The notes: a model not told the origin generated them from the sequence alone. Shown: positions 43,356 to 51,836, numbered from the stretch's first letter. The stretch: DNA of 64,000 bases from Pollutiaquabacter aromativorans (GCA_049177215.1 CP185379.1:1364001-1428000); one strand, 5' to 3'. Translations and numbers: made by a program.

Positions 43356-44402
43356 ATGAAAAGGAAGCTCTACCTGACATTCTTTTCGGCCATCCTCGCA
43401 CTTCCGTTGCTGGCCCAACCCACCCTGACTACTGCAGACTTGCCCGTGGCCGGACTTGCGTTTACGATGGTGCAGGATTCCACCTACAATGCTCCCATCC
43501 CTTCGGGCGGAGCAAACGTGACCTGGGATTATTCCGGTTTGCAAAATCTGTTGATCGACACGATTGGCTTCGGGGCTGCTGCCGGCACGCCCTATGCAGG
43601 GTCGTTTCCAACCAGTAACCTTGCATCGCAAGCCGATAACCTTACCGACTGGACCTACACGACCAGCAACAGCACAGGTTTTTATCTTGATGGCGTAGGT
43701 ACCCCGACGCTGACCATACGTTACAATCCTCCTTCCCTTTTCGCCCCGGTTCCTTTCACCTTTAACCAAACCAGAACAAACATAGCGCGCATCGTACAGG
43801 ATACGGTAATTATCGATACGACCGGTACGCCTCGTAACGTCCGGTTTATCCAGAACCAGCGAGGCGATTTTCTGGCAGACGGTTATGGTACGTTGATCCT
43901 GCCGAACGGGTCATTCAATAACATCCTGCGCATGAAGAATACGGAGCTCACTACGGATAGCCTCTTGGTTGAGTTGTTGCCCGGCACGTGGACCTTAATC
44001 ACTTCATCAGCATCCCAAACCACCTTTTACCGTTATTTTGAAGCCGGCTCACCGAGTAGTTATATCCTGGGGATCGAAGCAGACAGTCTTGGTGTCAATG
44101 CGGTCAATTCGGAGTATCGCGGACAGTGGGTGCTCCTGAATACACCCACGCTTACCAAGGACGAAGAACTTTCGGTGTATCCCAATCCTGCGCATAATCT
44201 GCTGACCATTCAGGGAGCAGGCTTGAAACAACGTTCATCGCTTACGATCACCGACGCGTCGGGGCGAATCATCCTGGAACGTTTGGCGGTATCTGCCGAA
44301 CGAGCAACAATACCCGTAGATGCCCTTTCAAATGGCATGTATTACCTGATCGTACAGGGAGAAACAGGAAGCAGCAGGATCCCGATCCTGATCCAGCATT
44401 GA
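43356..44402 (+). CDS. Secreted protein with type IX sorting domain, unknown function
   Basis: 348 residues. A signal peptide ends near residue 20 (PLLAQ). The main part (about 25-260) is beta-rich and resembles the extracellular domains often found on Bacteroidetes surface proteins; I recognise no catalytic motif. The last 75 residues, from SVYPNPAHNLLTI to ILIQH, form a type A sorting domain with the usual LTITDASGRII and GMYYLIVQG blocks. It lies between two terminators, so it is transcribed alone. Confidence 0.83.
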   Translation: MKRKLYLTFFSAILALPLLAQPTLTTADLPVAGLAFTMVQDSTYNAPIPSGGANVTWDYSGLQNLLIDTIGFGAAAGTPYAGSFPTSNLASQADNLTDWTYTTSNSTGFYLDGVGTPTLTIRYNPPSLFAPVPFTFNQTRTNIARIVQDTVIIDTTGTPRNVRFIQNQRGDFLADGYGTLILPNGSFNNILRMKNTELTTDSLLVELLPGTWTLITSSASQTTFYRYFEAGSPSSYILGIEADSLGVNAVNSEYRGQWVLLNTPTLTKDEELSVYPNPAHNLLTIQGAGLKQRSSLTITDASGRIILERLAVSAERATIPVDALSNGMYYLIVQGETGSSRIPILIQH

Positions 44403-44421
44403 GACCAGCTATCCGCTGTGG

Positions 44422-44449
44422 AAAAGGCTGCCGTTCGGCAGCCTTTTTT
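44422..44449 (+). terminator. Rho-independent terminator
   Basis: Stem AAAAGGCTGCC / GGCAGCCTTTT with loop GTTC, followed by more T. It ends the sorting-domain protein gene. The minus strand also has a short T-run, so it may stop rimO read-through as well. Confidence 0.9.
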
Positions 44450-44463
44450 CTTATCTTGTGTTG

Positions 44464-44829
44464 ATGGCTACCCGGACGATGATCCTGTCATTCATGTTGC
44501 TGTGCTGCGGCGGAATGGCTTATGCGGTAGCACCTCCGGATTCCATTCCTCCGTCCAAACACCAGGAATATCAGATCCACTTACAGCAGCCTGCGAAATC
44601 GATCCGTTTGTTGTTGGATGACCGGAGTATGTTGCCGGTTCGTGGGCGAATTTCGGAGGATGGAAAATCGGTCATTCTGCCGGACTATGAAAAAGGTCAG
44701 AAGATCCGTCTAAAAGTAGAATACGAAGACGGATCAGTGGAGGAACTCATCAAGAGTCCCTGTTACATCGATCCGGTGGTCAGGAGCCAACCGGTTCCGC
44801 GTAGAGATCGAATTCTTCGGCTCGTATGA
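44464..44829 (+). CDS. Small secreted hypothetical protein
   Basis: 121 residues. A signal peptide of about 20 residues is followed by a short beta-rich domain: SIRLLLDDRSMLPVRGRIS, then KSVILPDYEKGQKIRLKVEYEDGS and a CYIDP near the end. I recognise no family. The ATG at 44464 is preferred over GTG and TTG codons just before it. A TATCTTGT sequence ends five bases before the ATG and may be the -7 box. The last 50 bases overlap the 3' end of rimO on the other strand. Confidence 0.65.
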   Translation: MATRTMILSFMLLCCGGMAYAVAPPDSIPPSKHQEYQIHLQQPAKSIRLLLDDRSMLPVRGRISEDGKSVILPDYEKGQKIRLKVEYEDGSVEELIKSPCYIDPVVRSQPVPRRDRILRLV

Positions 44830-46096
44830 TCCGTACGGTGGTAAAATCACCGATGCGCAGGAAGTGCTCCCGTGCGTCGATCAATACTTCGTTGTCCACT
44901 TCCGGAGAGTCGTATTCGGTCCTGCCGATGAAATGATTGCCCTCTTTACGATCGATCAAAACCGGGAGTATACGTCCGACCAGTTCCTGGTTCTTTTGAG
45001 CGCTGATTTCTTGTTGAACCGCCATGATCGCTTCCGCCCGTTCGCGTTTTATTTCCTCCGGCACATCATCCGTCAGTCGGAAGGCGTGGGTGTTTTCTTC
45101 GTGCGAATAGGTGAATACACCTAAACGGTCGAAACGGGTTTCCCTGACCCATTCCCGCATTGCCTCGAAATCTTTTTCCGTCTCGCCAGGATAACCGGTG
45201 ATCAGGGTCGTCCGGATCGCGATACCGGGAACGCGTTCCCGCATTTCCTTTACAAGCTCGACCGTCTTCTCCCGGGTGATGCCACGCCGCATGCTTTTAA
45301 GCATGGGGTCAGCAATATGCTGGAGCGGAATATCGATGTAATTGCACACGTTGGGCAGTTCCCGCATGACATCCAATACTTCCATGGGAAATCCGGACGG
45401 GAACGCATAGTGAAGCCGTATCCAGCGAATACCATCCACCGCGGCCAGTTGGCGAATAAGATCAGCGAGTTCGCGCTTACCATATAGATCCAACCCGTAA
45501 TACGTGAGGTCCTGCGCGATCAGGATCAATTCTCGGGTTCCTTTGGCCGACAGCAACCTGGCCTGTTCTACCAGTTGTTCTTTCGGTATAGAAGCATGTT
45601 TCCCGCGCATGAGCGGAATCGCGCAAAAGGAACAAGGCCTGTCGCAGCCTTCCGAAATCTTGAGGTACGCGTAATGTGCCGGTGTGGTCAGCAGGCGCTC
45701 GCCAATGAGTTCATGCTTGTAGTCGGCGCCCAGCGATTTCAGCAGGCGTGGAAGGTCCCGGGTCCCGAAGAATCCGTCGACGTTCCCGATCTCTTTCTCC
45801 AGTTCCGGCTTGTACCGTTCCGACAGGCATCCGGTCACGATCAGCTTTTCGATCTTTCCGGCCTCACGTGCCTGCGCATAGGCCAGAATCGTATCGATGC
45901 TTTCCTGCTTGGCATTATCGATGAAACCGCAGGTATTGATGATCACGATCGCGGCATCATCTTCGGTGGATTCGTGCACCACGTCGAACTTGTTCGCGCT
46001 GAGCTGCCCCATCAACACCTCACTGTCGTAGATGTTCTTGGAACATCCGAGTGTGATGACGTTGACCTTGTTCTTCTTGAGACTTTTGGTACGCAT
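44780..46096 (-). CDS. rimO: Ribosomal protein S12 methylthiotransferase RimO
   Basis: 438 residues. It adds a methylthio group to an aspartate of ribosomal protein S12. The N-terminal cluster ligands are Cys18, Cys56 and Cys90; the radical-SAM cluster is Cys151, Cys155 and Cys158 (EGCDRPCSFCAIP); a TRAM domain ends the protein. The opening VITLGCSKNIYDSEVLMGQL separates it from MiaB. It starts ten bases after ftsY, so the two are co-transcribed. The 3' end runs 50 bases into the convergent gene. Confidence 0.96.
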   Translation of the reverse strand: MRTKSLKKNKVNVITLGCSKNIYDSEVLMGQLSANKFDVVHESTEDDAAIVIINTCGFIDNAKQESIDTILAYAQAREAGKIEKLIVTGCLSERYKPELEKEIGNVDGFFGTRDLPRLLKSLGADYKHELIGERLLTTPAHYAYLKISEGCDRPCSFCAIPLMRGKHASIPKEQLVEQARLLSAKGTRELILIAQDLTYYGLDLYGKRELADLIRQLAAVDGIRWIRLHYAFPSGFPMEVLDVMRELPNVCNYIDIPLQHIADPMLKSMRRGITREKTVELVKEMRERVPGIAIRTTLITGYPGETEKDFEAMREWVRETRFDRLGVFTYSHEENTHAFRLTDDVPEEIKRERAEAIMAVQQEISAQKNQELVGRILPVLIDRKEGNHFIGRTEYDSPEVDNEVLIDAREHFLRIGDFTTVRIIRAEEFDLYAEPVGS

Positions 46097-46106
46097 GGCT
46101 GCTCAC

Positions 46107-47066
46107 TTAGTCCTGTCCGAACAAGGAATCGACGAACTCGGCTTTATTGAAAACCTGTAAGTCTTCCATTTTCTCCCCGATGCCGATATAGCGGACCGGA
46201 ATCTTGAACTCATCGCTGATGCCGATCACCACACCGCCCTTTGCCGTACCGTCGAGTTTGGTTAAGGCAAGGCCGGTGACCTGAGTAGCTTTGGTAAATT
46301 GGCGAGCCTGTTCGATCGCGTTCTGTCCCGTCGAAGCATCCAGCACCAACAGTACTTCATGCGGTGCCGCAGGTATCACCTTTTGCATGACCCGGCTGAT
46401 CTTGGAAAGCTCGTTCATCAGGTTGATCTTGTTGTGCAAACGACCGGCAGTATCCACGATCACGACATCCGCCTGCTGCGCCACACCCGACTGAACGGAA
46501 TCATAGGCCACGGAAGCCGGGTCCGAGCCCATCCCCTGCTTGACGATCGGGACATCCACCCGCTTGGACCAGACGTCGAGTTGATCAACGGCAGCGGCAC
46601 GGAAGGTATCTGCTGCGCCCAGTACCACTTTCTTACCCGCTTTCTTAAAATGATAGGCCAGTTTACCGATGGTCGTGGTTTTCCCAACACCGTTCACCCC
46701 GACCACCATGATGACGTAGGGTTGTCCGGCGGTATCGGGCAGCGAGAATTCCGTGGCATCGGCGGTATTGTTCTCCGCCATGAGGCCGGTGATCTCCTCT
46801 TTGAGCAGGCGGTTGAGTTCTTCGGTGCCGACGTATTTATCACGCGCCACACGTTCTTCGAGCCGCTTGATGATGCGCAGCGTGGTGTTCACACCTACGT
46901 CGGAAGAAACGAGGATTTCTTCCAGATTGTCCAGCACTTCCGCGTCTACCGTCGATTTGCCGACGACGGCTTTGGCGATCCTGGAAAAGAGGCTGGTTTT
47001 TGTTTTCTCGAGTCCTTTGTCGAGACTTTCCTTTTTCTCTTTGGAAAAGAAACTGAAGAGACCCAT
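46107..47066 (-). CDS. ftsY: Signal recognition particle receptor FtsY
   Basis: 319 residues. The SRP GTPase that docks ribosomes to the inner membrane. A short charged N-terminus (KEKKESLDKGLEKTK) is followed by the helical N domain and the G domain with GVNGVGKTTTIGKLA (about 122-136), DTAGRLHNK and TKLDGTAKGG. The acidic A domain of E. coli is missing, as in most Bacteroidetes. It lies just downstream of a terminator that ends the rpmG-DUF4295 transcript, so it must have its own promoter or depend on read-through. Confidence 0.97.
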   Translation of the reverse strand: MGLFSFFSKEKKESLDKGLEKTKTSLFSRIAKAVVGKSTVDAEVLDNLEEILVSSDVGVNTTLRIIKRLEERVARDKYVGTEELNRLLKEEITGLMAENNTADATEFSLPDTAGQPYVIMVVGVNGVGKTTTIGKLAYHFKKAGKKVVLGAADTFRAAAVDQLDVWSKRVDVPIVKQGMGSDPASVAYDSVQSGVAQQADVVIVDTAGRLHNKINLMNELSKISRVMQKVIPAAPHEVLLVLDASTGQNAIEQARQFTKATQVTGLALTKLDGTAKGGVVIGISDEFKIPVRYIGIGEKMEDLQVFNKAEFVDSLFGQD

Positions 47067-47095
47067 GAGGCGGAAGGGACTGGGGTATGGAAATT

Positions 47096-47126
47096 AAAAA
47101 AGCTTCCTTCATGCGAAAGAAGCTTT
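47096..47126 (-). terminator. Terminator hairpin between the DUF4295 gene and ftsY
   Basis: A 12-bp stem with one mismatch (AAAGCTTCCTTC / GAAAGAAGCTTT, loop ATGC), followed on the minus strand by T-rich sequence. It lies inside a gene cluster, so it may be partial and reduce rather than stop transcription into ftsY. Confidence 0.75.
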
Positions 47127-47147
47127 GTCGATACTGTCTGACAGGGC

Positions 47148-47303
47148 TTATTTCTCTTTCAGGAAATCCTTGATGTGGTCGTTGTGCACGACTTCTTCCT
47201 TGAACTGGTAAGAGCCGGTATCCGGGTTCTTCACCATCTTGATGACCTTGGAGAATTCCTTTCCCTTACCGGTCTTCAGGGTTGCCACTACTTTCTTTGC
47301 CAT
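47148..47303 (-). CDS. DUF4295 domain protein
   Basis: 51 residues, starting MAKKVVATLKTGKGKEFSKV and ending DHIKDFLKEK. This tiny basic protein is a Bacteroidetes hallmark that sits after rpmG and before ftsY. Its position and charge suggest a ribosome-associated protein; the function is not known to me. The frame is too short for most gene finders but the position, start and ending all fit the family. It begins 26 bases after rpmG and ends before a terminator. Confidence 0.9.
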   Translation of the reverse strand: MAKKVVATLKTGKGKEFSKVIKMVKNPDTGSYQFKEEVVHNDHIKDFLKEK

Positions 47304-47329
47304 GGTACTGGGTTATTCGTAGTTAACGA

Positions 47330-47512
47330 TTACTTGATCTCTTTGTGCACCGTCATCTTCTTCAGGATGGGGTTGAATTTTTTCAACTCCAGACGCTCGG
47401 TGGTGTTCTTCTTGTTCTTGGTGGTGATGTAACGCGAAGTGCCGGGCTGACCACTGGTCTTGTGCTCGGTGCACTCGAGGATCACCTGAACGCGATTGCC
47501 TTTTTTTGCCAT
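47330..47512 (-). CDS. rpmG: 50S ribosomal protein L33
   Basis: 60 residues: MAKKGNRVQVILECTEHK at the start, TSRYITTKNKKNTTERLELK in the middle and KKMTVHKEIK at the end. Only one cysteine remains, so it is the zinc-independent form. The start is the ATG at 47512; the frame is open further up but that part is leader. It has its own -33/-7 promoter and a short GC-rich hairpin in the leader. Confidence 0.96.
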   Translation of the reverse strand: MAKKGNRVQVILECTEHKTSGQPGTSRYITTKNKKNTTERLELKKFNPILKKMTVHKEIK

Positions 47513-47533
47513 GACGACGATTGATTGAAAATC

Positions 47534-47549
47534 CCGGGAATTTCCCCGG
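47534..47549 (-). other. Hairpin in the rpmG leader
   Basis: A 5-bp stem CCGGG / CCCGG with a six-base loop lies 21 bases before the rpmG ATG. It could be part of a ribosomal protein autoregulation site or occur by chance. Confidence 0.3.
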
Positions 47550-47557
47550 AAGGGCTG

Positions 47558-47588
47558 CAAAGATACGAATATTCCCTATCTAATCAAG
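47558..47588 (-). promoter_or_regulatory. Promoter of rpmG (CTTG-N19-TATCTTTG)
   Basis: Perfect -7 TATCTTTG (47558-47565) with CTTG (47585-47588) 19 nt upstream on the minus strand. It shows that rpmG is transcribed separately from rpmB. Confidence 0.65.
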
Positions 47589-47603
47589 GCTTTCTATTCA
47601 TTT

Positions 47604-49019
47604 TTAAGCCCAGAATTGTTCAAAATGGCAGGCTGTTTCATGGCTTTTTCGATCTCTTCGGGCTTTCACGGGCAGTTTTTCGCTCAAATTCTGGTGTCCG
47701 GCTGTTGTAATCAGGATATCGTCCTCGATGCGGATGCCAATTCCCCACCATTTGCGATCGCATGGACTGTCTGCGGAAATGTAAATGCCCGGTTCGACCG
47801 TAATGACATTACCCGGTGCCAATGGCCCGTAATTACCCGCATCGTGAACGTCCAGACCCAGGTAATGCGAAGTTCCGTGCATGAAATAGGTCTTCAGCTC
47901 ATCCGCGGATTCGATGATTCCCAACTCTTGCAAACCCCGGCTGATCACCCTGCGGGCAGCGGCATTGGGTGCTTGAAAGGGTTTTCCGGGCTGACAGGCA
48001 GCTATCCCGGAATCACGTGCTTCGAGAACCAGGTTATAGAGGGTCAATTGCTCGGGAGTGTACTTCCCGGAAACCGGAAGGGTTCGGGTAATATCGGCCG
48101 TATAGCCGTGGTATTCCGCACCCATATCGAGGAGGATCAGGTCTCCGGCAGCGAGCGGGCGCCGGTTGTCGGTGTAATGCAGAACGGTTGAGTTTTCACC
48201 CCCACCGCAAATGCTTGGATATCCCACCGCTTCCGCACCCGTGGCATGAAAAACATATTCGCCCACAGCTTCCACCTGATACTCCGTCATGCCTGGTTCC
48301 AGGGCTTTCATCATTTCCAAGTGTCCGCTGACACTGATATCCACGGCCCGCTGCAACAAGGCCAACTCATCCGGATGCTTCACCATTCGCATGGTGGTGA
48401 GGGCGCGCTTCAACAGGAAATCATCCGGTGACAAGGAGGCGCTGTCGGTCTTTTTCCGATACGACCGCAACAGACCATCGTACTCCAACGGATCCCGATT
48501 GCCTGCGATACGGGGTTCTTCCAGCCGGAGCTGCAATACCTTCGTTAGCGATTCAAACGGCAGTTGCAAGGTGTCCCAACTCTCGGTCGTCAACACCCAG
48601 TCAGCGCCGCTGATCCTGCGCGCGGTCGTCTTACCGCCTCGCCTTCCGTTCCATCGCTCCTTGGCCGGGTCGCGTGGCGGCACCAACAGGATATCCTTTA
48701 CCTCACCTTTATTGAATCGTTGGGCTTCCTTAAAGACTACCAACACAGAATTGGGTTCCGTCCAGCCGCTGAGGTAATAGAAATCAGGACTTTGATGATA
48801 CGGGTAATCCACATCGTTCGATCGGTTCCTCACAGGAGCCGACAGCAGGACAGCACAGGATCCCTCCGGGATAAGTTGACGCAAGGCTTCCCGACGAGTC
48901 TTGTAAAATTCAGGTGTCAGGAAGTCCTGATCGTACCGGTAACGGTCCGAATCCTGTGCTAGCAAACTTGCCACCGGCAAACCGATCAGCAGCCATAACA
49001 CGATACTGAAAACGCGCAT
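47604..49019 (-). CDS. Secreted aminopeptidase P (Xaa-Pro aminopeptidase, M24B)
   Basis: 471 residues. A signal peptide ends near residue 21 (SLLAQ), so this is a periplasmic form. The creatinase-like N domain contains SNDVDYPYHQSPDFYYLSGW. The pita-bread catalytic domain has the two-metal ligands: two Asp in DMGAEYHGYTADITRT, His in HGTSHYLGLDVHD, and Glu in VTVEPGIYI and GIRIEDDILIT. It removes an N-terminal residue before proline. It sits between rpmB and rpmG, an unusual place. Confidence 0.93.
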   Translation of the reverse strand: MRVFSIVLWLLIGLPVASLLAQDSDRYRYDQDFLTPEFYKTRREALRQLIPEGSCAVLLSAPVRNRSNDVDYPYHQSPDFYYLSGWTEPNSVLVVFKEAQRFNKGEVKDILLVPPRDPAKERWNGRRGGKTTARRISGADWVLTTESWDTLQLPFESLTKVLQLRLEEPRIAGNRDPLEYDGLLRSYRKKTDSASLSPDDFLLKRALTTMRMVKHPDELALLQRAVDISVSGHLEMMKALEPGMTEYQVEAVGEYVFHATGAEAVGYPSICGGGENSTVLHYTDNRRPLAAGDLILLDMGAEYHGYTADITRTLPVSGKYTPEQLTLYNLVLEARDSGIAACQPGKPFQAPNAAARRVISRGLQELGIIESADELKTYFMHGTSHYLGLDVHDAGNYGPLAPGNVITVEPGIYISADSPCDRKWWGIGIRIEDDILITTAGHQNLSEKLPVKARRDRKSHETACHFEQFWA

Positions 49020-49041
49020 GATGGACGGGGTATAAAAGCGA

Positions 49042-49073
49042 AAGTGCTAAACCCGTTTCCGAATTTAGCACTT
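49042..49073 (-). terminator. Hairpin between rpmB and the aminopeptidase P gene
   Basis: A 10-bp perfect stem AAGTGCTAAA / TTTAGCACTT, followed on the minus strand by TCGCTTTTAT. It probably ends the short rpmB transcript, though the T-run is interrupted. Confidence 0.65.
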
Positions 49074-49097
49074 ACCAGGATAATGGAAGTGTAAGAA

Positions 49098-49331
49098 TCA
49101 GATCTTACCTTTTTTAATCGCTTTTTCGATCGCCGGACCGATGCCCATCTTATCGATGGTACGCAGCGCGGAAGTGGAAACTTTCAAGGTGATCCACTCG
49201 CCCATTTCCGGCACGTAGAAACGCTTCACTTGCAGGTTCGGGTTGAATTTACGCTTCGACTTCTTGTTGGAGAAGGAAACATGGTGGCCGCCCATCGCGC
49301 GCTTTCCGGTCAGATCACAAATCCGTGCCAT
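49098..49331 (-). CDS. rpmB: 50S ribosomal protein L28
   Basis: 77 residues. The start MARICDLTGKRAMGGHHVSFSN-like (read in parts), then KRKFNPNLQVKRFYVPE and a final TLKVSTSALRTIDKMG are diagnostic of L28. The gene has a perfect promoter of its own and a hairpin after it. In most Bacteroidetes rpmG follows directly, but here an aminopeptidase gene comes between. Confidence 0.96.
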   Translation of the reverse strand: MARICDLTGKRAMGGHHVSFSNKKSKRKFNPNLQVKRFYVPEMGEWITLKVSTSALRTIDKMGIGPAIEKAIKKGKI

Positions 49332-49354
49332 GATAGTTGAATTTTTAAGGAGTG

Positions 49355-49385
49355 CAAAGATACACTTCTTTAGGATTATTGCAAA
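49355..49385 (-). promoter_or_regulatory. Promoter of rpmB (TTTG-N19-TATCTTTG)
   Basis: Minus-strand -33 TTTG (49382-49385) and -7 TATCTTTG (49355-49362), both perfect, with 19-nt spacing. This is one of the best promoters in the window, as expected for a ribosomal protein. Confidence 0.8.
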
Positions 49386-49495
49386 ATGAAAGGTGGATTT
49401 TCAGCGCGTTTTCAACAGGTTTTTTCACAATCGTCTTGACCTCATCGAAATGCGCTTATCGATATAGGCTTGATTTACATATATTTAGGTGGAAT

Positions 49496-50752
49496 TCAAT
49501 TTTCCGGCTCCGGCTCTTCCAACAGGATCCTTCGTGTCATGGCGAGCGCGTGTTGGGCTGCCTCCCGGATGACCCGTTCGCGGAATTGACCTAGTTGAAA
49601 TCTCCTCGACAAAGTACCAGCCGGACTGCTCACGGCTATCCAGACGGTTCCGACCGGTTTCTCTTCCGTTCCCCCGCTTGGGCCTGCTATTCCGGAAATG
49701 GCAATGCCCAACTCTGTTCCCATCAGTTTTCTGACATTTTCCGCCATGACCCGCACAACCGGCTCACTTACTGCACCTGCCTCATCGAAGAGCTTGGGAT
49801 CAACGCCAAGCAGGCTCGTTTTTACAGCGTTATCGTATGCAATAACGGAGCCCATGTAATATTCCGAACTACCGGGAACCAGGGTAAAGCGATGCGAAAG
49901 GTACCCGCCGGTACAGCTTTCTGCAGTGGCTACTTTCCATCCCTTGGCTTTGAATAGGGTGCCTACAACTCCTTCCATGGTCTCTTCTTCATAGCCATAT
50001 ATATACTTATTTGTCAAATGTTTTAGCTCTTCTATCTGAACATTTAATTCAGCATTAATTTCCGCTTCCGACTTTCCCGAAGCCGTCAGGCGGAGTCGTA
50101 CCCGACCGTCTGCCGGGAGGTAAGCAAGACGAATATGCGGAGGCAATGCATCCTCCCAGGGTTCAAGTAAATCAGACAGCATTGACTCACCGATACCCTG
50201 GGTGAGAATGGTTCGATGGATGACCGGAGGAAGTTTGAATCGTTGGCGCAGTTGCGGGATCACTTCCTGCTCCATCAGACCTTTCATCTCATGCGGAACT
50301 CCTGGCAGGGAGACATAGATCCTGCCGTGTTCCTCGAACCACATCCCGGGGGCGGTTCCCAGCGGATTGAGCAATGCGGTAGCGTTTTCCGGTACTTCCG
50401 CCTGCCGGCGGTTCAATTCGGTCACTTCCCTTCCACGGGCCCGAAAGATGCGTTCGACATTCGCCAGGGAAGGGCCATCCAAGCGCATACCGGCCTTGAA
50501 GAATTTGGCAAGGGTCTTTTTGGTGATATCGTCTTTGGTCGGACCAAGACCACCGGTGATCAGGATGATGCCCGACCGCTGCCCGGCCTCGTCGAGCGCC
50601 TTGAGGATGTGCTCCTCGTTATCGCTGACAGAAGTGATCTGTTTGATCCGGACCCCGATCTCGTTCAGTCGTTGACCGATCCAGGCACTGTTGGTGTCGA
50701 CGACTTGCCCGATCAGGAGCTCATCGCCGATGGTGATGATTTCGGCTAGCAT
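49496..50752 (-). CDS. cinA: CinA family protein (nicotinamide mononucleotide deamidase / ADP-ribose pyrophosphatase)
   Basis: 418 residues. The N-terminal MoCF/COG1058 domain (about 1-170) contains ITIGDELLIGQVVDTNSAWI and ITGGLGPTKDD. The C-terminal PncC amidase domain (about 265-410) contains TAESCTGGYLSHR and GIAGPSGGTEEKPVGTVWIA. The protein belongs to pyridine nucleotide recycling; its older name links it to competence. The ATG at 50752 is chosen because the family begins MLAEIITIGDE and a promoter box lies just upstream. It is divergent from a sigma factor gene. Confidence 0.95.
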   Translation of the reverse strand: MLAEIITIGDELLIGQVVDTNSAWIGQRLNEIGVRIKQITSVSDNEEHILKALDEAGQRSGIILITGGLGPTKDDITKKTLAKFFKAGMRLDGPSLANVERIFRARGREVTELNRRQAEVPENATALLNPLGTAPGMWFEEHGRIYVSLPGVPHEMKGLMEQEVIPQLRQRFKLPPVIHRTILTQGIGESMLSDLLEPWEDALPPHIRLAYLPADGRVRLRLTASGKSEAEINAELNVQIEELKHLTNKYIYGYEEETMEGVVGTLFKAKGWKVATAESCTGGYLSHRFTLVPGSSEYYMGSVIAYDNAVKTSLLGVDPKLFDEAGAVSEPVVRVMAENVRKLMGTELGIAISGIAGPSGGTEEKPVGTVWIAVSSPAGTLSRRFQLGQFRERVIREAAQHALAMTRRILLEEPEPEN

Positions 50753-50761
50753 AGGTGCTGT

Positions 50762-50769
50762 CAAAGGTA
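50762..50769 (-). promoter_or_regulatory. Putative -7 box TACCTTTG for cinA
   Basis: Perfect TAnnTTTG on the minus strand, nine bases before the cinA ATG. The leader would be about 6 nt. Confidence 0.55.
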
Positions 50770-50831
50770 AGAACAGAAAAAAGTCATGGAAGTTTGCAAT
50801 ATCCGGCATCCTTCGGCGTCTGCGGGATTAT

Positions 50832-51425
50832 ATGGAACTTGCCCCTACATCCCGATCGGCGATGACGCAGTCCCAGGACGAAAGCATACGAACAGCATTG
50901 CGCGAGAATGGTCGCAGGCTAAGGGACTTCATCCGTTCCCGTGTCGCTGAACCTGAAGATGCGGATGACATTTTTCAGGATGTGGTTCTTGAGCTTACGT
51001 CCGCCTACCGGTTGATGCAACCTATTGAAAAAATGGCCGCCTGGCTGTTCCGGGTTGCACGCAACAAGATCACTGACCGTTACCGCAGAAAAAAAAGCGT
51101 ACGTCTTGAGGAGTACTTTCGGTTTCCCGACCCATCCGGGGAGGATACCCTGCTGGTCGACGAGTTGCTGAGGAGCGATACGGCAGGACCTGACGCGGAA
51201 TTCGACAGAAGCTTATTGCTGCAAGCCATCGAAAGCGCGCTTGACGAATTGCCTGTGGAACAGCGGGAGGTTTTCATTGCACACGAACTTGAAGGAAAGA
51301 GCTTTCAGCAGTTGTCGGATGAATCCGGCCTTTCCATCAACACCCTTCTGGCGCGCAAGCGTTACGCTATTCTGAAACTACGGGAGCGGCTACAGGAATA
51401 TTACGACGAACTCAACACACCCTAA
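50832..51425 (+). CDS. RNA polymerase sigma factor, sigma-70/ECF-like
   Basis: 197 residues. Region 2 (about 25-90) has AEPEDADDIFQDVVLELTSA and AAWLFRVARNKITDRYRRKK; region 4 (about 125-185) has LPVEQREVFIAHELEGKSFQ followed by SINTLLARKRYAILKLRERL. The size and lack of regions 1 and 3 fit the extracytoplasmic-function group. The start is uncertain: ATG codons at 50832 and 50862 are both possible. The next gene, 14 bases downstream, codes for a small membrane protein that may control the sigma factor. The regulon is unknown. Confidence 0.88.
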   Translation: MELAPTSRSAMTQSQDESIRTALRENGRRLRDFIRSRVAEPEDADDIFQDVVLELTSAYRLMQPIEKMAAWLFRVARNKITDRYRRKKSVRLEEYFRFPDPSGEDTLLVDELLRSDTAGPDAEFDRSLLLQAIESALDELPVEQREVFIAHELEGKSFQQLSDESGLSINTLLARKRYAILKLRERLQEYYDELNTP

Positions 51426-51439
51426 AAATCACTACAGAA

Positions 51440-51781
51440 ATGAAAGCGAAATGGATAATGAAAATAATGGTCGGCCTTGTGGTATTCGGGGCACTGGCCG
51501 GTTGGGTAGTGATGACCCTTTGGAATTGGCTGATACCTGCCCTCTTCACCGGGCCGGTGATCGGATTCTGGCAGGCATTGGGGATCCTCGTACTGAGCAA
51601 AATCCTCTTTGGTAGCGCTAAAGGCTGGAAAAGCGGTGGTGGTCATTGTCGCGATGGCAGTTGGAAAGAACGTTGGGAAGGCATGAGCCCGGAGGAACGT
51701 GAACGTGTGCGAAGCCTCTGGAAACAACGCTGCCGCAAATCAACACCTCCCCCTGCACCACCGGCCGAAACTGAATCTTGA
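51440..51781 (+). CDS. Small membrane protein downstream of the sigma factor
   Basis: 113 residues. Two hydrophobic segments (about 6-26 and 34-56) are followed by a charged tail with GMSPEERERVRSLWKQRC and a proline-rich end. It starts 14 bases after the sigma gene and is clearly co-transcribed. A membrane protein in this place is often an anti-sigma factor, but I see no zinc-type anti-sigma motif (HxxxCxxC) and no known family. The tail is on the C-terminal side, probably in the cytoplasm. Confidence 0.75.
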   Translation: MKAKWIMKIMVGLVVFGALAGWVVMTLWNWLIPALFTGPVIGFWQALGILVLSKILFGSAKGWKSGGGHCRDGSWKERWEGMSPEERERVRSLWKQRCRKSTPPPAPPAETES

Positions 51782-51804
51782 GGAGAGCAGACTGACTTTG
51801 GTAC

Positions 51805-51812
51805 TAAGTTTG
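51805..51812 (+). promoter_or_regulatory. Putative -7 box TAAGTTTG for the DUF4197 gene
   Basis: Perfect TAnnTTTG, 24 bases before the ATG at 51837. No clear -33 box. Confidence 0.45.
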
Positions 51813-51836
51813 TTTCTTCGCCGGATAAACCGGTTT

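Noticed and set aside
50775..50831. Search for a promoter of the sigma factor gene
   Set aside because: A TTTG and an ATCCTTCG are present but spaced by only 11 nt, which does not fit the consensus.
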